Source: Halichondria panicea
Taxonomy: Eukaryota > Porifera > Demospongiae > Suberitida > Halichondriidae
DNA: 64,000 nt
NCBI RefSeq assembly: GCF_963675165.1
Contig: NC_087377.1
Span: 16,906,518 to 16,970,517 of the forward strand
Direction: 5' to 3'
A program made the position numbers and the translations under genes. Numbering within the stretch: position 1 is the stretch's first letter; every line of letters starts with the position of its first letter. The notes below the pieces were generated by a model that saw only the letters and a program-made list of their open reading frames with translations, had not been told where the DNA came from and ran no database searches. This document shows, piece after piece, positions 27,100-38,722 of the stretch.

Positions 27100-27451
27100 A
27101 TGGTTAGCAATGCACAAGCAGTGTCTTTACCAGGCCAACTTTCGAGGAAGTGCGGCTTGAGATGGAGGCTAGGCTGCACATAATTATAATGGGCGTGGTT
27201 ACATATAAACGGGCTTTGCTACAATATTTTTCTCAAAGAGCTCCACACAAATATCATGTATAAAAACTATGTATACATAATAATACTGACAATGTAGCTA
27301 TAGTAAGTGAAGGAGAGATTACTAAAAAACACACGTTAAAACTAGAACAGTATAAACAGTCCACAATTATAATATACTGTACACTACTGTTGAGAGGATT
27401 GGTCCACCGTTTCCATAGACATTGAATCTTGCCCGGGGCTACCAGCAATCC
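27100..27451 (-). pseudogene. Tail of a USF-like gene joined to unit E
   Basis: After the right ATGG the sequence resumes the same spacer as 52827-53190. It ends inside the minus-strand C-terminal exon of the USF-like gene (SMSMETVDQSSQQ and stop). At 27451/27452 this runs directly into the middle of a Death-type kinase exon, so it marks a deletion breakpoint. Confidence 0.6.
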
Positions 27452-29580
27452 TCGTTGTTGAGCTGATGGATTGCAATCTGAGATCCTATTACTCTGGCCT
27501 TGATAAAGAGTTCCTCACTAGCGAATGTGAAATAAGCCTCTCCAAAGACATGGCTTGTGGTCTGGCCTACATTCACAGCAAGCAGATTATCCACCGTGAC
27601 CTCTGTGGCGATAACGTTTTGCTGAAGCTTACACGACCAGTGCCTGTTGCAAAGATTTCTGACTTTGGCATGTCACGGCTATACGATCCCTCCAAGCTTA
27701 GCCACACCCTCACAGCCATTGGTCACCGTATGGGGTATCTACCTCTCGAGGCTATTCGATTGGACAAGGATATTTACGATAATAGCTTGGATGTGTTCTC
27801 TCTTGGGGCGATTATGATGCAGATTGTTTGCAAGCTGAAGACGATCAAATCTGTGGAAGATCGATCATTCCATGTTGCCCAGATACCTCACACACACAGG
27901 TTGAGGAAGCTTATCGACAGTTGTTTGCAAGAAGACATGAGGAGGAGACCATCTGCCAGGGACGTCTGTGAGTCAATGATAAGTATATTATGTGTTTTAC
28001 GTTTCAGCTAACTGTAACCCTAACGAAAAAATCATATCCGTCTATTAATGTTGGTATCGATTTTAGATACTTACCTAACAACAAGCTCGGACCCAGTGGA
28101 GGCAACAAAGAAGGAGTCAAAGGACACTGAACAAGTCAAGATGGTGCGTACATGTAGTGTGAATGAGATTCCCACAGCAACAATAGTATTGTACCTTAAC
28201 ATGCATGGATGCTGTCTCATGTGTTAAGCCGTAACTACACATCCGTTTGAGTGTGCCTATAATTATGTACTTCCTTTAGCGGTTCTCGTTCTGTTGTAGA
28301 ATTTCCACTAATGATATTCACGTCTGTGTTTTAATTCAAAGATTTCCACCAACGTTCCCCTGTACAGCCACACAGGGAACAGACTGAGCACAAATATGCT
28401 GAGCTGGTCAGGAGAGACGCCATCATTCAACAGCAGAGACAGGTGAGACAAAATGCACCATTATATTATTGCAGAGCTATAGTAGAAGCTTTGATCTCTT
28501 ATAATCGTACTGTACATTCTATTAGACTGGTGGGCTTGGCCTCTTAAGCTAATTAGAGAAAGTGATTTAGTGTGCATGCAATTAATGCTACAAGTAACAC
28601 TTGCTTGTTAGTAGACACTATCCTAATTACACTCATTCATTATTCAGGGTCCCCCTCCCAGAGAGTTGAGACCTCCACTCACTCTGGAATGGAGAAAAGG
28701 AAAAGACATGCCAATCAAGATGGGCTACTCGGTACAGAGTGTTGTTATCGGTGACACGGTGTATGTTGGTGGAGGTGATGCAGGCGATGATCGTAATAGC
28801 TGTACAGTGATGAAGCTCGAGCAAGATCAATGGACCGAACTACCAGAGTACATTGCCTACTGGTTCGCTATGACATCACTCGCTAATCGACTAGTGCTGG
28901 TGGGAGGAGGAATTGATCCAAAAAACAAGAAACGCACCGATGAGCTTGCAGTGTTTGAGTCAGGGGAATGGATTCACCCGTACCCACCTATGAACATTGC
29001 TCGTTCTTCCTCAACAGCTGTCTCCTTCAACAACCACATCATTGTAGCTGGTGGGCGTGATGATGAAGGACATGCCCTCTCCTCTGTGGAGGTGTTGGAT
29101 GTGGCATCAAGAAGATGGTACATTGCTCAGTCACTACCTAACCCACGATCAGAACTGAAATCAACTCTCATAGGAAACACCCTCTACCTAATGGGAGGGT
29201 ACGATCACAATGGGAGTGCAACCACAACAGTGCATCACGTCGACCTCGATGAACTAATTGCAAAAGCCCCTTCCCACCAGGACACATCCACTCTCTGGCA
29301 GACCTTACAGGAAGTACCACTCGTGTGGTCAGCTCCTCTCAGTATTGGGAAGTCACTATTAGCCGTTGGTGGAGCGGACGACAGAGCCAACCTAAGTTCA
29401 TTGATCCACCTCTACCAGCCTGACACCAGGAGGTGGGTGAAAGTGGGAGACCTGCCTACTGCACGATATTGCTGCACATGCTCAGTACTTCCTAGTGGAG
29501 AGGTCATTGTAGCCGGAGTACAGACAAATTCACATACTAATGTTATTACTCAAACCGTGGATTTCTTCTCTATAAAATAA
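27452..29580 (+). pseudogene. Unit E: 5'-truncated kinase-Kelch gene
   Basis: The kinase exon begins abruptly at ILVVELMDCNLR, so the Death exon, promoter and kinase N-lobe (glycine loop and lysine) are gone. What remains is open: the kinase C-lobe to 27967 with HRDLCGDN and DFGMSR, exons 28067-28143 and 28368-28442, and Kelch exon 28648-29580. Six Kelch blades are recognisable, the last Gly-Gly changed to AGV. The first in-frame ATG (27466) would give a kinase that cannot bind ATP normally. The break point matches the USF-like tail at 53190, so a deletion or unequal exchange between two array units is the likely cause. It is classed as a pseudogene because of the missing 5' half. Confidence 0.75.
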
Positions 29581-31097
29581 TGATTAGTTAGTGTTTCTCT
29601 TTGTAGTGTTAATGATCTTGATATTTTTTATCTGTGAGAAAGCTTTTCTATTTGTTAAGTTGCAACAGAATTTCATCGTAGTTAATATGAAGTGGCATGT
29701 AGACATGCAGACAAAACGGTTTACAACTGTTGATTTCTTCTCTATAAGTGCTAATTAGTTAATTATTTTGTTAATTGCTTCTCTTTATATTTGTGCGATG
29801 AGTTTATAACGATATTGATATTCTTTTATCATGTTGAGAAATTAAGTTGCAACAGAATTTTATCGCATATATTATTATGATGACATGAAGTGGTACATAC
29901 ATAATTACATTGGCAGAAAATAGTACAAAAACAGACAAAATAATATTTAACAGTCTTATAACAAGTTCAGGTTCATAACAAGTTCAGGTCCTTAGTTGAG
30001 GTCTTGTAAGCAGTGTACAATAGTATGTATGATCTGGCTAAGCAAGTAACGTGAGTAATAAAATAAAACTAGACTATAGGCTGAAACTTTTGAGAAAAGA
30101 GTTTTAGTAGAATCATAGACACGTACTTTATTGCACTATATAATTATAATACTTCCAGTGAAACAGTAAAACAGTAGCTGTACTCTATAATTTTTAGATC
30201 CCACTTGAGTGTATTTAGCAGGGAACTATGAGCTATAGTACCGGTACTACAGATTGCTCTGGGCTACAAACTACAATATTGTACATTGTATTGTGATTTA
30301 CAAGAAGATACACATGTAATAACATAAAAATTATTGTAGCTAGCTAGATGCTTTGTCTAGTAATATAATAACAGAACTAGAATGAAAGAGAGAAGCTCTA
30401 GTTTCTTTTTTTGGCTTTGTTCGAAAGCAGTAGGAGACGCTCGTTTTTTGGGCATTGTGCTGTGCTTTTTTGCTGCAAGGCTGCATGGGGGAGGAGCTGG
30501 ATGTATGGAAGTGCTGGGATTCCAGCTTTGGCTTCTTCCTAAAGTTCCTTTCGCTTTGTTTAAGAGTAGTATAGGAGCCGCTTGTTTGCTGCAAATTATA
30601 GCTTATAGGTGTCTTCCTTTCGCTTTGTGAGAGCCGCTCGTTTCTTGGGAAGTGTGCTGGGCTTGTTTGCAGCTGGATGTTTCCTTTTTGTGGGTGGAGC
30701 TATATATAGGACTATAATTTTGTCCATCAAACTGAGATGGAGGAACAGGGTTGACTTGAATAGAGACCACAGATTTAGTAGAGACACAGAGATGCCAACT
30801 CTTCAGATATTAGTTTTCAAAAAAATAATGATGCAGTTGCTAGGAAGGCTGTTTATATAGGTTGACTGTTGCTAAGCTAGTGCATTTCTAGTAGCCAATA
30901 GGTTTTGGGATCTAAATCAGTTAGAACATGTGCATTCGGTATCTATGGTTATAGTGTCCCTCATCCCTCGGGCTAAAGTTTTGGGACACTATAACACATA
31001 GATACCTCATGCCCATGTTCTAACTATAACATAAAACCCCTATAGAGTGACAAGATTAAGTAGGCAAAAGGGACACCACACACAACACATGTACTGG
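29581..31097. other. Spacer after unit E
   Basis: Repeats Kelch 3' flank twice (about 29590-29660 and 29730-29850), then a deleted version of the JIP-like spacer (about 29940-30190). 30250-30900 has only short open frames with poor coding character and a diverged internal repeat (TTCCTTTCGCTTTG at about 30544 and 30616). 30920-31024 is a hairpin described separately. Confidence 0.4.
30920..31024. repeat. 105-bp near-perfect hairpin
   Basis: GTTAGAACATG at the left is mirrored by CATGTTCTAAC at the right. The arms are about 41 bp (30920-30960 and 30983-31024) around a loop of roughly 22 bp. It could be a small non-autonomous element or a structured transcript. No target duplication was identified. 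Confidence 0.75.
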
Positions 31098-31732
31098 TAC
31101 GGAATATGTAGTCTCGCGAGCAGACGTGGGAGGGAGGGAACGTCTGGTAACTATTGCAGCAATTCCGTGGACCACTGCCAGAATGTTGGCAGTGCCAATC
31201 AGATTTGTCCACGTCATAGTGGGCGGGTAACACCCCGTATATTTTCCTATTATAGCATAAAATGAACGTGAAAAGAAGGATTATTACTCTAGCAAAGGCT
31301 AATTTTAGTGTTGAACTATACCTGGTTGCGAGGGAACTTGGTTACAAGGAGCTCAGACCAAGCAAGAGCTAGCTAGCTGCATATGAAAATATTTGTCTAC
31401 ATGTGAATTTGTTAACAACTTGTGTCGCAGTATCGGGTATAATTCTACGAGTATATCGTTATGCAGAATTACTTGCTAATAATATTATATGCAAACCAAT
31501 AGCATAATGATATTGGTTGGGGTTCAAGAGCATTGTTCATCTGAATGGGCATCCCCGCCTAGGGGATTAACCCCTCAGCCTTTCGGGGGTTATATTTTAG
31601 CCAGATCTTATTTTCTTTAAAATGGTATTTTACCACAGTAACCTATTACTCAATCTGGTGCCCATGCACATGATATGCTCTTGTCACAGTGCCGGACAGG
31701 GTGCAAACTGACCGACACTGGAGATACAAAAA

Positions 31733-31849
31733 GAACTAAAAGAACTAAGCATAATTATAAGTACAAGGGGTGGGAATGAGGAGGGGAATGAACTAAAAGA
31801 ACTAAGCATAATTATAAGTACAAGGGGTGGGAATGAGGAGGGGAATGAA
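31733..31849. repeat. 57-bp tandem duplication
   Basis: The segment containing AGAACTAAGCATAATTATAA and GGGGTGGGAATGAGGAGGGG occurs twice in a row with no visible difference. It lies inside the larger inverted-repeat element. Confidence 0.9.
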
Positions 31850-31987
31850 TGATGGACGTCTGATATGCTCACAAAGTGACTGCTAATAGTTCTGAGACTG
31901 CCACAAGGCTTCAACTTTAGTGCACATGCGTTGAGATGAGTGACGTCATTGCGGCCTCCATTTAATATGCTATTAAATTCCATGTTA

Positions 31988-32366
31988 CCGTATATGCTCG
32001 ATCAGAGGCCGCTCTTGTATAAAGGCCGCACTCAAATAGTAGCCTCCCTTGCTAGCAAAATGAAACATTTAGTAGCCGCTCTCAAATAGTAGCCTCAGTG
32101 AACTAGCATTTCTGCACGTGGGCCAAAAAATTATTACTAGCTAGCTACATGTACGTAGCTACAAGTAGCAGCTTGTTAGTGCTTCACAAAGACTTTCTCA
32201 TGGCAGAGTTCAAGTTTATGCAGGTGAAAACAACTTTAGATGACAAACTAAATTATCTGGAGCTAATAAACGCCGCTCTTGAACAGTGGCCTCTCTTGAA
32301 TTGTAGCCTCCTCTTCCAGCAAAATGAAACATTTAGTAGCCGCGGCTCCTGATCAAGCATATACGG
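31988..32366. mobile_element. 379-bp MITE with TA duplication, nested
   Basis: The ends are CCGTATATGCTCGATCAG and the complement CCGTATATGCTTGATCAG, one mismatch in 18. TA flanks both sides (31986-31987, 32367-32368). Inside, the motif AGTAGCC...GCAAAATGAAACATTTAG is repeated. It shares the CCGTATAT end with the MITE in unit D but not the interior. Confidence 0.88.
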
Positions 32367-33169
32367 TAATTAACAAATATCTTGCACGTGACTACATTCC
32401 TCAGTGCTATGGAATTGCTGCAATAGTTACCAGACGTTCCCTCTAGGAGTCTGCTTGCAAGACTACGGAATATGTACGTACTTACATTATGAATACTAGA
32501 ATGATCGTAAGAGTCAGTTAAAAGTGATACCTTTTGTGGAGAGTGAGAGCTGCTGAGCTTTGGCACTCTCCAGGAACTTATTAAAGTCCTCCTCGTCCTG
32601 AGTCAGTGTTCTGTAGCCAGGATAAACAACACATGGACACATTCAAACTGGTAGTGTGATGAAGGGTCTGGTACACGTACTGTACAATGTCATGTACAAA
32701 TATTGTGAGCTAGTGTTCTCAATTAACACACGTTTCCCTGTACATACCTAAACTGCATACATTGAAGCATACCTTGTATACAAGTGCATGTACATACAGA
32801 CTAGTGAGCATACTAGGTTCCCATTCTTTGTACTGTACATTCAATAGTACACAGTGGACTCATTGCACTGCATAACTACACATTATACACACGTACCTTG
32901 TTCTTGATGAAGGTTCTTCTCAATGCCAGCTATAATGGTTAGCGCATGCGCAAGCAGTCGAGTAATCGTAGATATGGCACGATTGTTAAATGACAAGCTT
33001 TTGACTACCATTGGTAGCCAGTAATGTTGTAGTCAACAAAGACAGCCGATTTTCAGTGAATGAGGAAAGAACTGAGTAGACTCTAGTTGTGGTCACATGT
33101 AAAAAAAAGTATATATCTAGGATGGGCAGTCACGTATATATGTATATGCTGAGTGTCTATGTATTGTAT

Positions 33170-33670
33170 ATAGCCAACTGAGTAGTTTGAGCATTTAAGA
33201 CTTAGTTGGGTAGTAGCCAGGTAGTTCAGTTGGTATAGTCGAGTAGCTATATAGTTGGGTAGTGGAGTAGCTATAGGTAGTTGGGTAGTCAAGTAGTCGA
33301 GTAGTTAGGTATAGTGAAGTAGTGCAGTAGCTAGGTAGTTGCATGGGTAGTCAAGTAGTTGGGTAGTCAAGTAGTTGGGTAGTCAAGTAGTCGGGTTAGT
33401 CAAGTAGTTGGGTAGTTGGGTAGTCAAGTAGTTGGGTAGTGAAGTAGTCAAGTAGTTGGGTAGTGAAGTAGTCGGATAGTTGGGTAGTGAAGTAGTTGGG
33501 TATATATAGTGAAGTAGTGAAGTAGTTGGGTAGTGCAGTAGCTAGGTAGTTGGGTAGTGAAGTAGTTGGATAGTGCAGTAGCTAGGTAGTTGGGTAGTGA
33601 AGTAGTTGGGTAGTGAAGTAGTGAAGTAGTGAGTGAGGTAGTGAAGTAGTCGAGTAGTGAAGTAATTGTA
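33170..33670. repeat. Minisatellite of TAGTTGGGTAGTGAAG-type units
   Basis: About 500 bp of degenerate 8-16-bp units built from GTAGTTGGG, GTAGTGAA and GTAGTCAA. It ends where an open reading frame begins (about 33662). Minus-strand open frames here are by-products of the repeat. Confidence 0.93.
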
Positions 33671-34670
33671 CGGGAGCTCTGTGCTGCATTTAGTGACAAA
33701 CAGATCTCAATCACTGTGCAAGACTTTCAGAAGAGAATTGCCAACTTCCCTTTGAACACTGTCAATCCCCAATGGTTCCTAAACAAAACAACTGACAGGA
33801 CCACGATGCCATCTAGCTAGCATCCATGCATGCTAAGCAAAAGAAGTGCTCGCAGATCTACCAGTCCACCTTTGACGAGTCTTTTCTCGAAAAGTTGGAA
33901 GCAGGTATATGTAATTATAATAATTATAACATTCATCAATATTCATGCTAAAATTATAATTTATCAGGGCATACCTTTAATAGATAGTATATGCAGCATG
34001 CACATAATTATAATCATACAATTTTGTGTCCTTTTTATAGCTATACATGGAGAAGAGGTGTGTTCAGCTATAGAGGAAGTTGACAAGGACTCCAGTGGCC
34101 TTTGGGGCGGGGAGAGTCAGACTCCTCCAAAGGAAACCAGTGTGGAAAGAGAGACCCCTCCATCATCAGACACTCCTCATGTTGTAGAGACCCCTCCATC
34201 AAACAGCAGTACAACTCCTCCTTTGGTAGAGACCCCTCCATCATCAGACACTCCTCACGTGGTAGAGATCCCTCCATCAAACAGCAGTACAACTCCTCCT
34301 GTGGTAGCTGTAGAGACCCCTCCATCAGACAGTGGTACGAACAGAGATCCAGCGAGCAGTGGTGAAGCCGTGACAAAACAACTAAAGCGTGCTCTTACAC
34401 TTTGCACTGAAGACAATATACTCCTGTGTTGAAGCGCAGCAAACGGATGAAGGGGAGACACAGTACCACCCCTGTGGTGAAACGCAGACGCATGAACAAA
34501 AAGATCAACAAAAAGATCGACACAAACATTTGTCAGCAGTGCCAGCAGGCAGGAGACGAGGAGAATTGGGTGGGATGTGATTACTGTCCACGTTGGTTCC
34601 ACATTAATTGCGTGAGGATTGACCAACATGCATGACATCCGTGAACAGTGGAAATGCTCAATATGTTAAA
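33662..34670 (+). pseudogene. PHD-finger gene, plus-strand copy (frame broken)
   Basis: Open blocks: 33662-33818 (RELCAAFSDKQISITVQDFQ...), then after an intron a Pro/Ser/Thr-rich segment with an approximately 84-bp repeat twice (PPSSDTPHVVE / PPSNSSTTPP; about 34140-34320). After a frame change comes a PHD finger: CQQC, CDYCPRWFHINC and WKCSIC before TAA at 34667-34669. Just before the last zinc pair, CATG is doubled (about 34627-34634) and shifts the frame. The finger closely resembles that of the minus-strand gene at 39712. PHD fingers read histone tails, so a chromatin role is likely if it is functional. Confidence 0.5.
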
Positions 34671-34679
34671 CAGATTGTT

Positions 34680-35560
34680 CTAAGTTTCTGGGCTATCACT
34701 TACGTTTTGTGTTCACCTAGTAGATATATATCTAGATCTATACTCATTTATTTACTCATTTATTTACTCAATAACAGCTCAATGTTCACTTTGTAGTAAA
34801 TGTCATGGTGTTTAGTTATTATGCTTCGGTGCGCATGCGCAAGTGAGGTATACGGTAGTGTGTCTGTGTGTCTGTGTGTGTGTAGACTGTTTCAGCTACT
34901 CAAGGATCAATGAAGTGCAAGTAAGAGTTTCTATAGGCTGCTAGTCATGTTTTCTTGGCTTGGTATTTGTGGATTTGCAAAATAAAGCTTCGTTCTCGAG
35001 TTATGCCTAGTTTTGCTTACCATTGCTGCCTTTTCAGAAGAGTCCGTAGCAAAACTTGTTCACCGAGTGTTGCTACTCTACTTAGTGATATAATGCATGA
35101 TTTGAGAGCACATGAATTGTGTGTGTTCTGTGGTAAGGGATGACGTAAGTAAAATAACTTATACCCTGAGCTGAGCTGTGGCCGGGCCATGCCTTGCCTC
35201 GAGACCAGGCCTGTTGATCTTTACGTATATACCTCCATAGATAGTATCTATGATACCTCTCAGCTTTTGGAGTGATAGTTATTGCGCGTGTACAGTGTAA
35301 TCTCGCGGACCCTTGGAGACCCTGGTATATTATAACCTCTGGCTTGCGAGACTATGTACAGTGTATGTTATTATTTTGGCGGGTAATTATTTTTCAAGGG
35401 TAGACTCTATAATGAACAGGCACTTTTTGCGGTTGATATTTTCGCGGGTTGGTGCAATTTATGAAATGCACATTGACAAAACATAATTATTAGCACTCGA
35501 AGATTATACCCGCCATATATACATGTACCATATAGGTAGATATGCATGTGTGTGTGTGTG
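34680..35560. other. Non-coding stretch
   Basis: No gene recognised. Holds TTTA repeats (about 34745-34770), GTGTCTGTG repeats (about 34858-34883) and a small GTCTCGC-type hairpin at about 35297-35356. Confidence 0.4.
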
Positions 35561-35564
35561 TGTG

Positions 35565-37190
35565 TGTCCACAAAGTTCCTTACATCAAGGTAAATTCTCA
35601 CAAATGGCAGACTGTGAGTTGAGTGCATGCGGTTATATGGGTTGCATGTATATGTGCATTCTTTACGTAGAGATAAATTTCTCACACATGCAGCGTCTGT
35701 TGTGTATACATGCATGTATATACATGTCCTAAAAGTTCCTTACATGAGTATAAATTCCTTACAATGTGTGCCAATCACACATACATGCATGCATGCATGT
35801 GGGTGTGCATGTGTACATAATTATGTATATATTTATATATATATATATATGTCCCTGACAGTTCCTTACATAAGGATAAATTGCTTACAAATATAATTAT
35901 AGTTGTAATTTCGTTGTATATGCATGCATGCATGTGTATGTCCTGAAAGTTCCTTACCATAAGGAGAAATTCCTTACAAGTATTGTGTATCACATGTGCA
36001 TGTATGTATGCATGGGTGTGCATCACATGTGTATGCCTGAAAGTTCCTTACATAAGGAGAAATTCCTTACAAATAAATTATGGTGTCCAATTTTATTGTG
36101 TATCACATGTGGGTGTGCATCACATGTGTGTATGCCTGAGAGTTCCTTATACATAAGGAGAAATTCCTTACAAATAAAGTGTCCAATTTTATTGTGTATC
36201 ACATGTGCATGGGTGTGCATCACATGTGTGTATGCCTGAACGTTCCTTACATAAGGAGAAATTCCTTACAAATAAATTATGGTGTCCAATTTTATTGTGT
36301 ATCACATGTGGGTGTGCATCACATGTGTGCATGTATGCCTGAGAGTTCCTTATACATAAGGAGAAATTCCTTACAAATAAATTATAGTGCCCAATTTATT
36401 GTATATCACATGTGGGTGCATGTGCATCACATGTGTGTATGCCTGAAAGTTCCTTACATAAGGAGAAATTCCTTACAATTAAATGATGGTGTCCAATTTT
36501 ATTGTGTATCACATGTGGGTGTGCATCACATGTGTGTATGCCTGAAAGTTCCTTACATAAGGAGAAATTCCTTACAAATAAATTATGGTGTCCAATTTTA
36601 TTGTGTATCACATGTGGGTGTGCATCACATGTGTGTATGCCTGAAAGTTCCTTACATAAGGAGAAATTCCTTACAAATAAATTATGGTGTCCAATTTTAT
36701 TGTGTATCACATGTGGGTGTGCATCACATGTGTGCATGTATGCCTGAGAGTTCCTTATACATAAGGAGAAATTCCTTACAAATAAATTATAGTGCCCAAT
36801 TTATTGTATATCACATGTGGGTGCATGTGCATCACATGTATGTATGCCTGAAAGTTCCTTACATAAGGAGAAATTCCTTACAATTAAATGATGGTGTCCA
36901 ATTTTATTGTGTATCACATGTGGGTGTGCATCACATGTGTGTATGCCTGAAAGTTCCTTACATAAGGAGAAATTCCTTACAAATAAATTATGGTGTCCAA
37001 TTTTATTGTGTATCACATGTGGGTGTGCATCACATGTGTGTATGCCTGAAAGTTCCTTACATAAGGAGAAATTCCTTACAAATAAATTATGGTGTCCAAT
37101 TTTATTGTGTATCACATGTGGGTGTGCATCACATGTGCATGTGTATGCCTGAAAGTTCCTTACATAAGGAGAAATTCCTTACAAATAAAA
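35565..37190. repeat. 99-104-bp satellite with 405-bp higher-order period
   Basis: Thirteen good copies of a unit containing CCTGAAAGTTCCTTACATAA start at 35942, 36036, 36135, 36235, 36338, 36442, 36541, 36640, 36743, 36847, 36946, 37045 and 37148. Degenerate copies lie at 35565, 35727 and 35850. From 36235 the lengths cycle 103, 104, 99, 99, so blocks of four units (405 bp) are themselves duplicated. Each unit contains the small palindrome CCTTACATAAGG. Long open frames cross the array only because 99 is divisible by three. Confidence 0.95.
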
Positions 37191-37220
37191 TATTAGTGTC
37201 CGCATTGTGTATAATTATCT

Positions 37221-37762
37221 GACTAGAAAAACATTTGCAATGTGAAAAATTGCTAGGATTGGCCAGGGGAACCACAAAAAAGCGTGGGAACAAGAAATCA
37301 GACGAGAGCATAACTCCAATCCGTTACAACGTCAATCATGCACATGTATACTGGTAGTTTTCCCATGTTTTCCCAGCCAATATGCCACGCAATTTTTACT
37401 GGTGGAGTGATGACCAATCCCTATATATATTTATTATAAGAATGTGGGGCACATTATCATGATGATTTGTGATGAATTGATGTTCCTAATACATGCAGTG
37501 TTGAGCACAGGTACACACAGTCCATCCATGCGTAGTAACATGCACGGACCGTACTGGTGACTGCATGGAATGATGTGGTGGATGGAAGCTGATAGGTGGA
37601 TCTGGAACACAGTCTATTATTTAATATACTATGTATTGTACATGTTCATGACGTTGTAACGGATTGGAGTTATGCTCTCGTCTGATTTCTTGTTCCCACG
37701 CTTTTTTGTGGTTCCCCTGGCCAATCCTAGCAATTTTTCACATTGCAAATGTTTTTCTAGTC
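37221..37762. mobile_element. 542-bp element with perfect 114-bp inverted repeats
   Basis: 37221-37334 and 37649-37762 are exact reverse complements (ends GACTAGAAAAACATTTGC). The 314-bp loop has no gene. No clear target duplication was seen. It could be a foldback element or a recent MITE. The lack of any arm mismatch implies a young insertion or arm conversion. Confidence 0.85.
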
Positions 37763-38316
37763 GGATTCCCTTTCTTTTTCAGTACAGTTTACGTATCATG
37801 ACATGCATAAGTGGAACGTCAAGAGGCAGTACAAGAAGAGAAGACAGGACTAATCAGATATCTTCTCGAATATCTCTGGACTAATAATTATAGTATAATG
37901 AGTAATAATTTATTGCTTGATAATTATGTTGAATTTGCGAATCAGTATTAAATGACAGCCATTTTAAGAGCATGATATCTAGCCAGTGCATATAGCATGC
38001 CTGTCAGAGAAAGGGAGCTAGAGCTGAACAGTGTGAAGAAAAGGAACACCTCAGGCTCTGGAAAAGCACTGCTGCACTGATTTTAGGCACACGGTTTTTT
38101 AGCCACGCCTATCTATTATTATTGGCCACAACGTAATTGCTGAGTCATTAAAGATGGCGGAATTGTCTAGGTAAGAGAAATAGAGACTGAGAGGTCATCT
38201 GCCTCGTGGAAGCAATCGCAAATCTGAAGAAGCGCTTTGTAATCCAGGTTGTAGTCGTTTGGAAACCCTGTACAGAATGTCCTGGAGATGGCTGTACTTG
38301 GAGTAAATGCTGGGCA

Positions 38317-38370
38317 AGAAACTTACTTACTTACTTACTCACTTACTTACTTACTTACTTACTTAGTCAG
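38317..38370. repeat. (CTTA)n microsatellite
   Basis: About a dozen ACTT/CTTA units with one interruption. Confidence 0.95.
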
Positions 38371-38722
38371 TCAGACAAAGAGCGGTGAAACGTCGAAATA
38401 GTGCAATTTTTAAAATGAAAATATTCATTCATTAAAATGTTTATGGATTATGAAATGAGAGATACAAAGAGAGAAAAGGCTAAATAAACTATCTGTTCAG
38501 CCAGTTTCTTGATGTGGCCTTTCCCTGCAGAGATAGAACAGTTTGAACATGAGTCAAAATAATTGAAATATTGCTAAACACGGGCAAACCCACTGCCAAT
38601 CCTATGTAAAACCTACTGGTTTTACTAATACATGCATGCATGCATGTGCATGGGTGTGCATGCATCACATGTGTGTATATGTTCTGAAAGTTCCTTACAT
38701 AAAGATAAATTCCTTACAATTA

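Larger units (their letters stand above)
31111..32463. mobile_element. 1353-bp inverted-repeat element with TACGGAATATGTA flanks
   Basis: The ends are GTCTCGCGAGCAGAC on the left and its near complement GTCTGCTTGCAAGAC on the right, within inverted repeats of about 56 bp that include a perfect 30-bp stretch (31138-31168 region and 32411-32441). TACGGAATATGTA flanks both sides (31098-31110, 32464-32476). The related uninterrupted site at about 61820 has one diverged copy. The duplication could be 9-13 bp depending on where the end is drawn, which would suit a Mutator-like element. It has no transposase and carries a nested MITE and a 57-bp tandem repeat. A tiny relative with TCTCGCGGACC / GCGAGACT ends lies at about 35297-35356. 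Confidence 0.8.

Noticed and set aside
30340-30860. Hydrophobic plus-strand frames (GIVLCFFAARL and similar) as a membrane protein
   Set aside because: Short, no splice context, no start support, and the composition follows GCTTTGTTTG-type low-complexity repeats.
33083-33714. Minus-strand frames rich in LPNYLATTQL-type residues
   Set aside because: By-product of the TAGTTGGGTAGT minisatellite.
35942-37190. Regular 99-104-bp repeat considered as a CRISPR array
   Set aside because: The whole unit repeats with no unique spacers, and the locus is eukaryotic.
36179-37222. Long open frame (347 codons) across the satellite array
   Set aside because: It arises because the 99-bp unit is divisible by three and has few stops; the protein is a simple repeat of the DNA unit and similar frames occur on both strands.
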